From NCBI RefSeq assembly GCF_014202765.1, contig NZ_JACHHN010000004.1, forward strand, positions 333,097-397,096: a stretch of 64,000 nt of DNA, written 5' to 3'. This DNA comes from Silvimonas terrae (GTDB lineage: Bacteria; Pseudomonadota; Gammaproteobacteria; Burkholderiales; Chitinibacteraceae). The notes beneath the pieces were generated by a model, which was not told the origin of the DNA, ran no database searches, and saw nothing but the letters and a program-made list of their open reading frames with translations. Positions 27,209 to 36,663 of the stretch are shown piece after piece. The first letter of the stretch is position 1. Each line of letters starts with the position of its first letter. A program made the translations under genes and the position numbers.

Positions 27209-27334
27209 CGCAGTCGACCGCTCTCTCCATGTGGGCAGAAGCGCCGTCACGGGGCCTTTGCCTGCGCAGCAAAAATCCAAACCTGCCCTATGTTTAATGC
27301 ATTACCCGTTTGCTGAATAACAAGGGACTTCACC

Positions 27335-28948
27335 ATGACCCTGCGTTCCCGCCTCATCACCATGGCCGCGCTGATGCTCGGCGTGTGCCTGATTTTTATT
27401 GGCAACAATATTTATGGCTTGCATCGCTTATCGCATTTGCAAGACGAAGGGGTGCAGAGTTTTCAGGAGGCGGCGCAGGTGCAGCGGGCGGTGGGGATGA
27501 GCGCGGCGTTGTATCAGGTGATTGCGGATGCGGTGATCAACCACAATCTTGCCGCATCGGACAAAGAGTGGGCTGATACCAAGGCAGAGGCGCAGAAACA
27601 ACTAGCCGAGGTACAAACCCTGGCGCAAAGCGCGCAAGCCAAAGCCGCCGCGAGCACTGCCCAGACGGCGCTGAACCAGTATCTGGATTTGTACGAAAAG
27701 AGTTACCGGCCATTGTTATCCAGCGAGCCGATGGATTTTGAAGCGATCCGCAAGGTGGATGGGCAGATTGACGGCATTCGGGACACGCTGGAACACAATC
27801 TCAATATTGTTTCGACCGAACTGAACCAGACAGCGGTGGAGTCTGATCACGAATTCGACAGCACGCAAAAGCAGATGATGGCGACATCGATCATCATTAG
27901 CCTGGTGGCGGTGCTGGTGGTCAGCATTCTGCTGTTCTATACGGGCCGCGCCATTTTCAGTTTGCTGGGCGGCGAACCTGCGGTGGCGGCCAGCGTAGCC
28001 AAAGAAATTGCGGCGGGTAATCTGGCAGTCCAGGTGCCCCTGGGGGGAAGTGATCGTGCCAGCCTGCTCGCCAACATGGCGGAGATGCGCCAGCAGTTGC
28101 ATGCCTGGGTAACCCACCTGGCACAGGCCAGCCGCACACTGGTGACGGCCGGGCAATCGCTGACCAATGTGGCCAGTGCGGTGTCCAGCGCGGCAGAAGA
28201 ACAAAGTAACGCCAGCTCGGCCATGGCGGCCACCGTGCAGCAACTGACCGTCTCAATCAATCATGTCTCCACCAGCGCGGAGCAAACCGCACAATCGGCA
28301 CGGGCAGCGGGCGAGCAGGCGCGTATTGGCGCAGAACAGGTAGAAAGCGTGGTGACCGAGATTGACGCCGTCAGCCAGAGCGCGCAAACCGCCGCGCAAT
28401 ATGTGCGGGAACTGGGGGATAACTCCGAGCGCATTGCGGGCATTGTGCACGTGATCAAGGAAATTGCCGGGCAGACCAATCTGTTGGCGCTCAACGCCGC
28501 GATTGAAGCGGCCCGCGCCGGGGATGCCGGACGTGGCTTTGCGGTAGTGGCCGATGAAGTGCGCAAACTGGCCGAAAAAACCGCCAGCGCGACGGTTGAG
28601 ATTACCGAAATGATCAATATGAACCAGCAATCGACGGACTCTGCGGTGCGCGAAATTGCCAACAACACCGACCGGGTCACGTCTGCCACCGGTCGCGCCA
28701 ATGAGGCCGGTGCCGGTATGGGTGTGGTCCGCAACAGCAGCCGGGAGTTGATGGAGCATATCGGCGTGATTTCTGGCGCGCTGCGGGAGCAGGCTGAGGC
28801 CAGCAATCAGTTGGCGGTGAATATTGAGCGGATTGCCAATGGCGCCAGCGACGGCAGCCGGCGCGCGGCCGAAGTGCCGGCGGCGGTGGCCGAGATTAAC
28901 CGGATATCGGGTGAGCTGGACAAGATGATTGCGGATTTCAGGTTGTGA
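27335..28948 (+). CDS. Methyl-accepting chemotaxis protein
   Basis: Inner-membrane chemoreceptor of 537 aa. A first membrane helix lies at about 8-28, then a helical periplasmic sensor of about 160 residues, a second helix ([20 protein letters not shown], near 188-207) and a HAMP-like region. The signalling domain contains the conserved hairpin tip [20 protein letters not shown] near 383-402, which binds CheA and CheW. The sensor looks like a four-helix bundle; the ligand is unknown. The gene stands alone, with mosaic R7 downstream. Confidence 0.9.
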   Translation: MTLRSRLITMAALMLGVCLIFIGNNIYGLHRLSHLQDEGVQSFQEAAQVQRAVGMSAALYQVIADAVINHNLAASDKEWADTKAEAQKQLAEVQTLAQSAQAKAAASTAQTALNQYLDLYEKSYRPLLSSEPMDFEAIRKVDGQIDGIRDTLEHNLNIVSTELNQTAVESDHEFDSTQKQMMATSIIISLVAVLVVSILLFYTGRAIFSLLGGEPAVAASVAKEIAAGNLAVQVPLGGSDRASLLANMAEMRQQLHAWVTHLAQASRTLVTAGQSLTNVASAVSSAAEEQSNASSAMAATVQQLTVSINHVSTSAEQTAQSARAAGEQARIGAEQVESVVTEIDAVSQSAQTAAQYVRELGDNSERIAGIVHVIKEIAGQTNLLALNAAIEAARAGDAGRGFAVVADEVRKLAEKTASATVEITEMINMNQQSTDSAVREIANNTDRVTSATGRANEAGAGMGVVRNSSRELMEHIGVISGALREQAEASNQLAVNIERIANGASDGSRRAAEVPAAVAEINRISGELDKMIADFRL

Positions 28949-28978
28949 GGGCGGCGGGGATGCGGGCAGGCGCTACGG

Positions 28979-29440
28979 TGTAGCCCGGCTGAAGCCGGAA
29001 CGGCGCCGTTCTCTGGCGAGAACCAGTGTTGTAGCCCGGATGGAGCGGTAGCGGGAATCCGGGGTGGTGATATTGGCAAACATGATTTCCTGCCGCGTTC
29101 ACTGACTCGTCATTCCGGCGAACGCCGGAATCCAGTTGGCCACCAGCGGTGGCCTTTGCCGGCAAGAACCACACGTAGGGTGGATTCGGAGCGAAGCGAC
29201 AATCCACCATTGCAATGGTTGTTAGCGCCTTGCGGCGCGGGTGTGAAAAGCGTTTTGAGACCCGGGGTGCCGGGCCCACGTCACTTTCTTTGCTTCGCCA
29301 AAGAAAGTAACCAAAGAAAGGCGACCCCAGCCTGGCGGCCCTCCGGGCTGCCCTCGGTTGGTCGGGAGCCTAAGGTCTCCCTCCACGCCCTCGGCGCTGG
29401 GCTTTGATGGGGGGAGAAAATCAAAATCAACATCAACACC
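28979..29440. repeat. Intergenic mosaic R7: one plus-strand composite cassette
   Basis: REP-like GTAGCCCGG units at 28980-29000 and 29031-29070 are followed by a dRS3-like repeat (29100-29134), GTAGGGTGGATTCGG...AATCCACC (29175-29210), and GTTAGCGCCTTGCGGCGCG (29221-29239). The TTTCTTTGC...AAAGAAAGG block (29284-29323) and a short CAACAC-type tail (29420-29450) complete it. No gene is seen in 28949-29576. Confidence 0.82.
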
Positions 29441-29487
29441 AACACCACCCTGCGGAATTCCGGCCGCCCGTTGTTTCTTCCCACCCC

Positions 29488-29520
29488 AAAAAAAAGCGGG
29501 CGCATTCTTCAATGCGCCCG
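29488..29520 (-). terminator. Terminator of the small minus-strand gene at 29577
   Basis: CGGGCGCATT (29497-29506) pairs with AATGCGCCCG (29511-29520). The run of eight A bases at 29488-29495 reads as a U-run on the minus strand. Confidence 0.85.
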
Positions 29521-29576
29521 TTAGTCAGTCCACTCCGAATTGCCCATTCTGGTCAGCCGGTCTGCACCGGCCCACC

Positions 29577-29834
29577 TCAAACTTTGATATCGACGTTCTG
29601 CCCGTTACCCGTATTCACCAGAGATGCCTGGCTAGTGGCGGTGGTCGTGCTGTTTTTAGCGGTCTGTGCTTCGCGGGCCTGTAGCCGTTGCGCCTGGTGG
29701 TCGCCTTTGCGGGCTTCCTGCGCGGTTTGGGTCGGGGTTTCCCGTGCTTCTTGTGCGGCGGCGCTCAGCGTGCTGGTGGCGCCAGACTGCGTGCTGCTGT
29801 AACCGGTCGTCGCCGGGCTCAGATTAACGTTCAT
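29577..29834 (-). CDS. Small Ser/Thr/Gln-rich hypothetical protein
   Basis: I do not recognise this 85-aa product. ATG 29834 is chosen because GGAGG lies 6 bases upstream; a longer frame to 29927 has no such site. The protein is hydrophilic and low in complexity: an N-terminal NVNLSPATTGYSS, a central Q/E/R/K-rich likely coiled segment (AQEARETPTQTAQEARKGDHQAQR) and a C-terminal NTGNGQNVDIKV. No signal peptide or membrane helix is visible. A dedicated terminator supports a real transcript. It resembles in general style the small cytoplasmic proteins seen near motility genes, but no family can be named. Confidence 0.6.
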   Translation of the reverse strand: MNVNLSPATTGYSSTQSGATSTLSAAAQEARETPTQTAQEARKGDHQAQRLQAREAQTAKNSTTTATSQASLVNTGNGQNVDIKV

Positions 29835-29923
29835 GTTGCCTCCGTTTGACCCGTTCAGAGGGTGGGCCATGCTGAGAGCATGCGGGGGCAGACTTAGCCC
29901 AGCATTAGCCGTGCTTTTACGCA

Positions 29924-29959
29924 ACAAAGGCGCACCGCTGACCGCCGCTGCGCCTTTGT
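29924..29959 (-). terminator. Weak hairpin after the phosphodiesterase gene
   Basis: ACAAAGGCGCA (29924-29934) pairs with TGCGCCTTTGT (29949-29959) just beyond the stop of the minus-strand gene at 29979. The following U-run is poor, so termination may be partial. Confidence 0.5.
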
Positions 29960-29978
29960 CTGCCCGTCGATCCGCGTA

Positions 29979-31640
29979 TTAGTAACCCAGGCCCGGCAGC
30001 ACAACCGTGCCTTCCGCCTGCACCGCGTTGAGCAGCGTCGGAGCCAGGCCGAGCGCCTTGAGCATGGTGGGGGCGACTTGCGTGGTGCCGACGGCGCTGG
30101 TGTTGGTGGCGGCAGTCAGGGTCGGGAACGACACCAGCAAGGCGACGTGGCTGTCATCCGGCGCGTTGCCACCGTGTTCAGCGTCTTTCTTGGTGCTGCT
30201 GGTGTAGATCACGCCTGGATTCGGCTGGACGATGATATCCGGTGTGCGGCCTTGTGCCGGATCGCCAAATTTCGCGGCCAACTGGCTACCAGACAGGATG
30301 TACGCCTGGGCATTGTTGGCGCAGATGCCAGTGCCGGTACAACCGTTGTTGGCGTTGAGTGTGGCCAGTACGGCAGACAGTTGGGATTGATCACGCAACC
30401 AGATCAGACCGACGTCGTCATCCTGCACCATGCCGGTTCCAGCGAGGCCAGTGCCGTCGTTCAGGCTGCCGCTGGTGGTGGCGTTCTGACCAAAGTTGCC
30501 GGCAGAGTCCAGATAGTTGTTGGCTTCCAGCAGCGCCATCAGCGTGTCGCCATTTTTCACCAGCAAGCTGTGATCAGAGGGTGACTGGCCATGTTTGGCG
30601 GTAATGACAATCAGCGTGCTGCTGTAAAGGTTCTGCGCCTTGAGTTCGGCCACCATCTTGCCGACGGCGGTATCGACATAGCTGATCGCTGCAGCCACTT
30701 GCGCGCCCGGCGTGAATCGGGCGTCGGTATATCCACCGCCGCTGGCATTGGTGGCTTTCTGCGCCACGCTCAAGGTCTGGAAGTTGGTGCCAAACAGCGT
30801 TGGTACACTGGCCGTCACGCCGGTCGAATCTTTGCCATCAATCTGGTTAAGGATGGCTTGCACGTGCAGGTTGTCGAACTGTTCGGTGTGGGTATAGACG
30901 TCGGTGTAATCCTTGCCGGTGGCCGCATCAATCGAGTTAATTTCTGTGCGGGCCAGGTCATCCACCCCCTTGCCAGACGGGCCGTTGACCCAGTCATAAC
31001 CCCAGGCGTGCTTGTCCGCCCAGGCGGTGCGTGCGCCCGGCAGGTTGGCTTTGACCACTTCAAATACGGTGTTGGTCTTGATGTAGTTATGCGGGTAGAC
31101 CGGCGTGCAGACGCCATTGATTTTCTGGTGCGGGATGGCATCCGGGTTGAACGCGCCGCCACCATCAATGTGGATCAGCGCGCCGCCGTTCCAGCCATCG
31201 ATACCGGTGGTTTCGTCAAACACCACGTTCCAGCCCTGGGGGCCGGTACAGGTGGTATCGGTCGGGGCGTACAAGGTGCGGTCGTACGACACGTCATAAA
31301 ACAGGCCGGCGGTTTTGGGCGAGCCCCCTGTCAACAAGGCGGCAAGGCCCGGGAAAGAATCAGACAGACCTGGTGTGGTGGCGCCGGTGTAGTTCACCCC
31401 GGTTTTAGCCAGTGCGGCCAGGTTGGGGCAGGTATTGTTGGCCAGGCAATTGCTCATGTCTTGCTGGTGCAGGCCATCCACGCTGATCAACAGCACGTGT
31501 TTGGCACTGACCGCAGCTGCACTGGGCGCCGGTGTGGGGGTCGGCGTCGGCGCAGAAACTGCAGTGTTGTCGCTGGAGCCGCCACAACCGGCAAGCGCGG
31601 CCGCCAACACGGTGGCGGAAAAAAGGAAAAGCGGTTTCAT
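29979..31640 (-). CDS. Lipoprotein phosphodiesterase/nucleotide pyrophosphatase (alkaline phosphatase superfamily)
   Basis: Product of 553 aa. A lipoprotein signal ends LAGC with cysteine 19, then GGSSDN and a Thr/Pro-rich linker. The catalytic domain starts KHVLLISVDGLHQQDM (first metal aspartate), has the nucleophile region TTPGLSDSFPGLAALLTGG, and later ITAKHGQSPSDHS and AEHGGNAPDDSH, which supply metal-binding His/Asp residues of the superfamily. It should hydrolyse phosphodiesters in the periplasm or at the cell surface. The signal and linker style match the orphan lipoprotein at 34631. Substrate unknown. Confidence 0.83.
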   Translation of the reverse strand: MKPLFLFSATVLAAALAGCGGSSDNTAVSAPTPTPTPAPSAAAVSAKHVLLISVDGLHQQDMSNCLANNTCPNLAALAKTGVNYTGATTPGLSDSFPGLAALLTGGSPKTAGLFYDVSYDRTLYAPTDTTCTGPQGWNVVFDETTGIDGWNGGALIHIDGGGAFNPDAIPHQKINGVCTPVYPHNYIKTNTVFEVVKANLPGARTAWADKHAWGYDWVNGPSGKGVDDLARTEINSIDAATGKDYTDVYTHTEQFDNLHVQAILNQIDGKDSTGVTASVPTLFGTNFQTLSVAQKATNASGGGYTDARFTPGAQVAAAISYVDTAVGKMVAELKAQNLYSSTLIVITAKHGQSPSDHSLLVKNGDTLMALLEANNYLDSAGNFGQNATTSGSLNDGTGLAGTGMVQDDDVGLIWLRDQSQLSAVLATLNANNGCTGTGICANNAQAYILSGSQLAAKFGDPAQGRTPDIIVQPNPGVIYTSSTKKDAEHGGNAPDDSHVALLVSFPTLTAATNTSAVGTTQVAPTMLKALGLAPTLLNAVQAEGTVVLPGLGY

Positions 31641-31758
31641 GCCATGTCTCGCGTGGGGTGGAAAACGGCCCAGCTTAGAACGCTGACATGAAACTGTATT
31701 TTCGTTTGTGTTAGATGTAACTTAGGGTTACAAACGCAAGTGCTAACACAGGGTTTAT

Positions 31759-33117
31759 CTAAGCCTGGAACACCACACAAATCCGCAAACCGCTGTGCGC
31801 GACCGGGTCGGTTTCTTCCAGCCGGATGCTGGCCCCGGCGCGGGTCACAATGGCGTGGACAATGGATAAACCCAGCCCGGAGCCGGTTTCATCTGACCCC
31901 AGCACACGGTAGAACGGATCAAACACGCGGTCCCGTTCATGTTCCGGGATGCCCGGCCCGGTGTCTTCAATCTGCACGCTCACCTGGCTGCCCTGCTGCT
32001 GCACGGACAAATCAACGCGCCCGCCGGTGGGCGTGTAGCGGATGGCGTTATCCACCAGATTCTTGATCAGGATATGCAGTTCAGCCGGATGCAGGCGCAC
32101 CAGGGCTTCGGTTTGTCCGACCACGCCGATATCCATGTTTTTGGCCTCCGCCAGCGGCAGCAGGTCTTCCAGTACGCGGCGGAATACTTCTTGCACTGAG
32201 GCCGATTCTGCTTCGGCATGGGCAGCGTCTTGTACCCGCGCCAGCGTCAGCAGTTGATCCAGCAATTGCCGGGTGCGCTGGATGCCGCCGCGCAAGGCGG
32301 TCAGGCGCTCTTGCGCCATATCCGACATGGGCGCGGAGCCCAGGCGCTCAGCCTGCAAGGACAACGCGGTCAGGGGCGAGCGCAATTCATGCGCGGCATC
32401 TGCCACAAAGCGCCGTTGCGCATCCATGGATTGCGCCACCCGCCCCAGCAAGCGGTTGATGGCGACCAGAAACGGGCGGATTTCCGTCGGTAGCGGTTCG
32501 GGGGTGATCGGGTGGAGTTCGTGGTCCTCGCGCTGATCAATCTCCCGCGAGAGTTCCGCAATCAGTTTGAACATGTGCCGCACCAGCACCGACACCACCA
32601 CCAGCAATACCGGCACCAGCACCAGAAACGGCAGCAAGGTGCGCAAGGCACTGGCCCGGGCGATTTCATTGCGGATGTCGGTTTCCTGAGAGACGGCAAT
32701 CCGCGCGCCATTGCTCAGGGTTTTGACCAGCACGCGGTAGTCTTCATTCTCAGCGGTGACGGTTTGCAGGCCGTCGGCCAGCGTATCGGGCAGCCCAGGA
32801 ATGGCCATGTCGGCATCTGCCGGGGTGGCGTCGTGCCGTTTGAGTTGTTGCACCACCACGCGCGCGTCTTCTTCCTCTTCACTGAGTACGCGGCGCGTGC
32901 CGGGGGGCGGCAAAGGCAGATGGTGCTCATCAAACAAAGAGCCTACCTGACGCAGGGTTTGATCCTGCAATTCATTGGCTTCGCCCTGCGCATTGAAAAA
33001 AGCAAAGGTGCCGGCCACGATGGCGATCAGCACAATCACCACGGACAACCACAAAGAAAGCCGGATTTGCAGTGAATTCTGGATCGGGTCTTTTACTCGC
33101 CCTTGGAAACCATCCAT
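31759..33117 (-). CDS. Sensor histidine kinase, QseC/PmrB-like
   Basis: Product of 452 aa. Two membrane helices (about 20-42 and 160-182) enclose a periplasmic sensor with an acidic segment SEEEEDARV; a HAMP-like linker follows. The H-box is FVADAAHELRSPLTAL (phospho-acceptor His near 244), with N-box NLVDNAIRYTP and G-boxes DTGPGIP and GSGLGLSIV. Its gene overlaps the response regulator gene by 25 bases, so the pair is co-translated. The acidic sensor stretch could bind metal ions or cationic peptides, as in PmrB; that is inference. Confidence 0.88.
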   Translation of the reverse strand: MDGFQGRVKDPIQNSLQIRLSLWLSVVIVLIAIVAGTFAFFNAQGEANELQDQTLRQVGSLFDEHHLPLPPPGTRRVLSEEEEDARVVVQQLKRHDATPADADMAIPGLPDTLADGLQTVTAENEDYRVLVKTLSNGARIAVSQETDIRNEIARASALRTLLPFLVLVPVLLVVVSVLVRHMFKLIAELSREIDQREDHELHPITPEPLPTEIRPFLVAINRLLGRVAQSMDAQRRFVADAAHELRSPLTALSLQAERLGSAPMSDMAQERLTALRGGIQRTRQLLDQLLTLARVQDAAHAEAESASVQEVFRRVLEDLLPLAEAKNMDIGVVGQTEALVRLHPAELHILIKNLVDNAIRYTPTGGRVDLSVQQQGSQVSVQIEDTGPGIPEHERDRVFDPFYRVLGSDETGSGLGLSIVHAIVTRAGASIRLEETDPVAHSGLRICVVFQA

Positions 33118-33758
33118 CCCACGCCCCGTACGTTTTTGATGATGGTGTTGCCCAGTTTTTTACGCAGCGAATGAATCAGAAACTCAATCACATTGCTTTC
33201 CACCTCTTCACCCCAGCCGTAGATCCGGTCTTCCAGCTCAGTGCGGGAGAGAATGGCGCCTGGCCGCGTCAGCAGGGCCTGCAACAGTGAGAACTCGCGG
33301 TTGGACAGCCGTACCGGCTCGGTCTCACGCACTTGCGCTTCGCGCGTGGCGGGGTCCAGCGTGATGATGCCATTGCTCATCAACGGCGAAATCACGCCAT
33401 TTTTGCGGCGGATCACCGCGCGGATGCGCGCCAGCAATTCCGCCATCTCAAAGGGCTTGAGCAAGTAATCGTCCGCGCCGGCATCCAGCCCATCCACCCG
33501 ATCTGACAGCGCATCCCGCGCAGTAATGATCAACACCGGCACGGCATTGCCCTGACGACGCAGGCTTTGCAACACGCCCAGCCCATCTTTGCCGGGTAAG
33601 CCCAGGTCCAGCAAGACGGCATCGTAGTATTGGCAGGCCACCGTATTGATGGCGATCTGGCCGTTGCGCACCCAGTCCACGGCATAGGTTTGATCCTTGA
33701 GCGCAGACTGGATGGCATCACCGATCATGGGGTCGTCTTCGACAAGCAACACCCGCAT
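33093..33758 (-). CDS. OmpR-family response regulator, QseB-like
   Basis: Product of 221 aa. The receiver domain starts MRVLLVEDD, has the phospho-acceptor aspartate in AVLLDLGLPGKDG (near 51) and K in YLLKPF. The winged-helix effector domain ends NVRGVGWMV. ATG 33758 is preferred to an upstream start because the receiver begins exactly there and AGGAG lies 10-15 bases upstream. It is the first gene of the pair with the sensor kinase. Target genes are not evident; the PAP2 phosphatase next door is on the same strand and may share a function in envelope modification. Confidence 0.9.
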   Translation of the reverse strand: MRVLLVEDDPMIGDAIQSALKDQTYAVDWVRNGQIAINTVACQYYDAVLLDLGLPGKDGLGVLQSLRRQGNAVPVLIITARDALSDRVDGLDAGADDYLLKPFEMAELLARIRAVIRRKNGVISPLMSNGIITLDPATREAQVRETEPVRLSNREFSLLQALLTRPGAILSRTELEDRIYGWGEEVESNVIEFLIHSLRKKLGNTIIKNVRGVGWMVSKGE

Positions 33759-33830
33759 GGGCCTTCTACTCCTGACAGATTCATGCATGTATGAAAGATG
33801 AAACCGCGCGTAGACGCAAATGCGGGCCCA

Positions 33831-34445
33831 CTATCTGCGCAGCCAGTGCCGGGCAATCGGCACCGAAAACACAAGGCGATACACCCGCACAGCAAGATTG
33901 AACAAAAGGCCCACGACTTGCGCTCTTTGCTGCCGGCAAACCGCGGCACTCAGAAGGGCAACCAGCGCTGCGCCCACCATATCCAGCAGGAAATGCACCC
34001 CCAGATAAATGCGCGCCCAGGCCACCGGCAAGCCGGCCAGGCACAATGCAATGCCCAGGCGGCGCGCGGACGGGTTCAGCACAAAACTGGCCGCCACGCT
34101 CCACAATAGCGTCAGATGATCACTGGGCATGGAGTTATCTGGCGCGTGTTCAATCCACGTCTGCCCCAGACCCATGACAAACGGACGCGCATGCGGCAGC
34201 GCCAGGCTCACACATTGCGCAATGGCCAGCCCCAAAAGGCCCGCCAGCGCGGCTTCCAGCGCCTGGCGGCGGATGGTCTCGTGGCCGCTCAACCAGCCCA
34301 CCAGCAATAACGCCGGGATCAGCCAGATCAAGCCATTGGCGGCAAAGACCGCCAGCGGCATCACCACCGGGCCAGGCTGGCTGGCCGCGTTGATCAGTAA
34401 AAAGAGGGCACGATTGGCGTCCTCCAGATGGTCCAGCCACATCAT
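33831..34445 (-). CDS. PAP2-family phosphatase, probable undecaprenyl-diphosphatase (BcrC-like)
   Basis: Membrane protein of 204 aa with five or six hydrophobic segments and the PAP2 signature in three parts: an ALPHARP arginine motif (near 93-99), PSDH (near 118-121) and ARIYLGVHFLLDM (near 155-167), supplying the catalytic histidines and aspartate. It likely recycles the C55 lipid carrier. The ATG at 34445 has GAGG upstream. An eight-codon leader frame with a perfect AGGAG starts at 34468 and its stop overlaps this ATG. The response regulator gene follows 72 bases downstream, so co-transcription with the QseBC-like pair is possible. Confidence 0.82.
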   Translation of the reverse strand: MMWLDHLEDANRALFLLINAASQPGPVVMPLAVFAANGLIWLIPALLLVGWLSGHETIRRQALEAALAGLLGLAIAQCVSLALPHARPFVMGLGQTWIEHAPDNSMPSDHLTLLWSVAASFVLNPSARRLGIALCLAGLPVAWARIYLGVHFLLDMVGAALVALLSAAVCRQQRAQVVGLLFNLAVRVYRLVFSVPIARHWLRR

Positions 34446-34581
34446 GGGCGACCTCGGCAAACGGTCATGGGGTTCTCCTGCAAAACGTCTGACAAAAACG
34501 TGCCGACATTACGCATGAAAACTTAGCGCGCCCTGAGCGACTGCCGGTAATTGTGCCAGGCAAGGACGCCGCCGCACCCGC

Positions 34582-34610
34582 AAAAAAAACCCGCCGGCAA
34601 TGCGGCGGGT
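34582..34610 (-). terminator. Terminator of the orphan lipoprotein gene
   Basis: ACCCGCCG (34589-34596) pairs with CGGCGGGT (34603-34610). Eight A bases at 34582-34589 give a U-run on the minus strand. Confidence 0.88.
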
Positions 34611-34630
34611 CTGGGCTACAGCGGTCACGC

Positions 34631-36346
34631 TTACTGGTTGTTGATGTTGTTCGGTGCCTTGGGCAGCGATTTGCTGGTGGTCAGCAGCACGTTACCAATC
34701 TGGCGATAGTTCATCAGGTTGGTCCCCGGCGTTTGTACGGCGTAACCGGCAAAGGTCATGGACAAATGGGTGGCATCCACCTGGATGGCCGACGGTGCAT
34801 ACAGACGCTGGGCAAACCAGGCCTGAGTCGGGATGACCGGGTTGTTGGCCGGCACGGTGACGGTGCTCTTGCTGCCACCCTGATTGGTGGTGGTGATGGC
34901 GTTGATCGACGCGATCGGGCTGTTGATGTCGTTAAACACCGTCCAGTTCTTCAGGTCGGTGGATTCGGCATAGCCAATGTAGTGGAACGCATCCGAGTCA
35001 CCGTCCAGGCAATTACCGCCCGAGAACAACAGACCCCAGCGGCTGCCATCACCGTTGATATCAATCAGCGTACCGCGCGGGCTGATCCAGCGGGTCTTGT
35101 TGTAATCCACGGTGGTTGGATCATTCAGGCCGTTGACCACACCTTGATCGGTGAAGTTGATGCCGTCGGTGGTCGTAGCCAGACGCACGTTGGAAATATC
35201 GTGGTTGGTCTTGCCGCTGAACGGCGCTGCCGTACATTGGTTGGCCGTGGGCATGGCCGTGCTGCCGGTTTTGTCACCGTTCAGGATTTTCTGCACGTAG
35301 ATCACCGTGGTCGGCTTGGTCGGGTCCGTATTGGGGACCACCGCCAGAATGCCATCCGGGTTCAACAGGCCGACCGTTTGTTTGACCACAACCGGGTTGG
35401 TGCTGCCCGAGGTATTGGTCAACGCCGTGGCAATGGTGTTGATGTCCTGACCCCCTGCGTTGGTGGTGTTGGTATTCCACAGCGGGAACTTGGCACTGGC
35501 CAGCGGCAAGGCAATCACGTTCAGCGGTGCTACATCGACCTGGGCTGGATCACGGTTCAGCGTGTACAGCATCTGACCCGTCGCCGCTGCCGTACCCGGC
35601 AATTGCAGGATAGAGGCATGACCCCAGCCATCATCCGCATCGGTCGAGGCAAAGGTACTGTGAACATCGGTCGGGCAAGTACCGGGGTTCAGTTCCAGCA
35701 CGCTTTGCATGAAGTACCAGGTCTTGCCGTTGTCATCCGACTCGGCCGCGACCACGGATTCGTTCATGTCTTTGGGACGCCAGTCAAACAGACCAATGAT
35801 CGGCGTGGTGCTGGCGGTATTGATGTGACCGGCGGTGGTCAGGTTGCTGGTATAGACCAGCGGGAAATAAAACGGCGCCATGTTGACCATCGGGTCTGTC
35901 GGCGGTGTCACAAACGAGCTCACCGTGGCGTAGGAAATACGCGTAGCCGGGCTGGCGGCAAAGTTGCAATAACCATATGCCGGGTCCGGCACGGTGCCGG
36001 TAGAGAGGAACGGGTTGGTCACGTTCTGGGTGTTGTTGGCATCACCCGCGAGCTTGTCCAGGGTAAACGGCGTACCGCCGGCGCCCTTGCCAATGGACGT
36101 ACCCGAGTTGATTTTTGCCGCCACCGGCACATTGCCAGAATCCAGCGACCATTTCACCGATGCCGTAGCAGCAGACGGCGTCGGCGTCGGTGTGGAAGAC
36201 GGCGCGGGTGTCGGTGTCGCGGTGGTGGTCGGTGCAGACACCGACGTCGTGGCAGAGGTGCTATCCCCTGAACTACCGCCACAAGCGGTCAGCGCGGTAC
36301 TGCCAAGCACCAGCGTGCCCAGCATCATCATTTGACGCAATTGCAT
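34631..36346 (-). CDS. Orphan surface lipoprotein with sialidase/GH43-like propeller signatures
   Basis: Unrecognised product of 571 aa. A lipoprotein signal ends LTAC with cysteine 22, followed by GGSSGD and a 35-residue Ser/Thr/Pro linker (SAPTTTATPTPAPSSTPTP). The rest is beta-rich. Short segments such as AAESDDNGKTWYFM, RLATTTDGINFTD and GYAESTDLKNWTVF are the Asp-box-like and 'day-to-day' blade motifs of sialidase and five-bladed GH43-type propellers, so carbohydrate binding or hydrolysis is plausible. DPAQVD..., SPRGTLIDINGDGSRWGLLFSGG supports this fold. No neighbour reveals the substrate. A strong terminator and a single-gene layout point to a monocistronic mRNA. Confidence 0.7.
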   Translation of the reverse strand: MQLRQMMMLGTLVLGSTALTACGGSSGDSTSATTSVSAPTTTATPTPAPSSTPTPTPSAATASVKWSLDSGNVPVAAKINSGTSIGKGAGGTPFTLDKLAGDANNTQNVTNPFLSTGTVPDPAYGYCNFAASPATRISYATVSSFVTPPTDPMVNMAPFYFPLVYTSNLTTAGHINTASTTPIIGLFDWRPKDMNESVVAAESDDNGKTWYFMQSVLELNPGTCPTDVHSTFASTDADDGWGHASILQLPGTAAATGQMLYTLNRDPAQVDVAPLNVIALPLASAKFPLWNTNTTNAGGQDINTIATALTNTSGSTNPVVVKQTVGLLNPDGILAVVPNTDPTKPTTVIYVQKILNGDKTGSTAMPTANQCTAAPFSGKTNHDISNVRLATTTDGINFTDQGVVNGLNDPTTVDYNKTRWISPRGTLIDINGDGSRWGLLFSGGNCLDGDSDAFHYIGYAESTDLKNWTVFNDINSPIASINAITTTNQGGSKSTVTVPANNPVIPTQAWFAQRLYAPSAIQVDATHLSMTFAGYAVQTPGTNLMNYRQIGNVLLTTSKSLPKAPNNINNQ

Positions 36347-36614
36347 GAGTACTCCCCGAATTTTTTAAGTAGGCGAGTCCGGCCGACAATTTATGTTTTT
36401 GTATCCGCAACCGGGCGCTTTTTTGGAAAAGCGGCCAGAAAGGTGGGCGCATCATGCAAGTGGAATATGACAGTAAAAAGACGGAAAAAACCGCTTTCAG
36501 CCGTAAATCCAGGCTGCAAAATCGGGTTAATCCAGCACTGGTGCGGGTTGGCTCGTCCTCCAACGGCGCACAAAAAATTTTTACGATTGTGTAGCGATAT
36601 GCAGCAAATGACGT
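36347..36614. other. Upstream region of the orphan lipoprotein gene; no gene seen
   Basis: About 270 bases of lower GC than the genes. It should hold the lipoprotein promoter on the minus strand. Short frames here lack ribosome sites and similarity to anything recognisable. Confidence 0.5.
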
Positions 36615-36640
36615 AAAAAAGCCCGCTATCTGCGGGCTTT
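36615..36640 (-). terminator. Terminator of the small secreted repeat protein gene
   Basis: AAAGCCCGC (36618-36626) pairs with GCGGGCTTT (36632-36640), with six A bases at 36615-36620 giving a minus-strand U-run. It lies 24 bases past the stop codon. Confidence 0.88.
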
Positions 36641-36663
36641 ATAAACTAAAGTTTATCTTTAGC

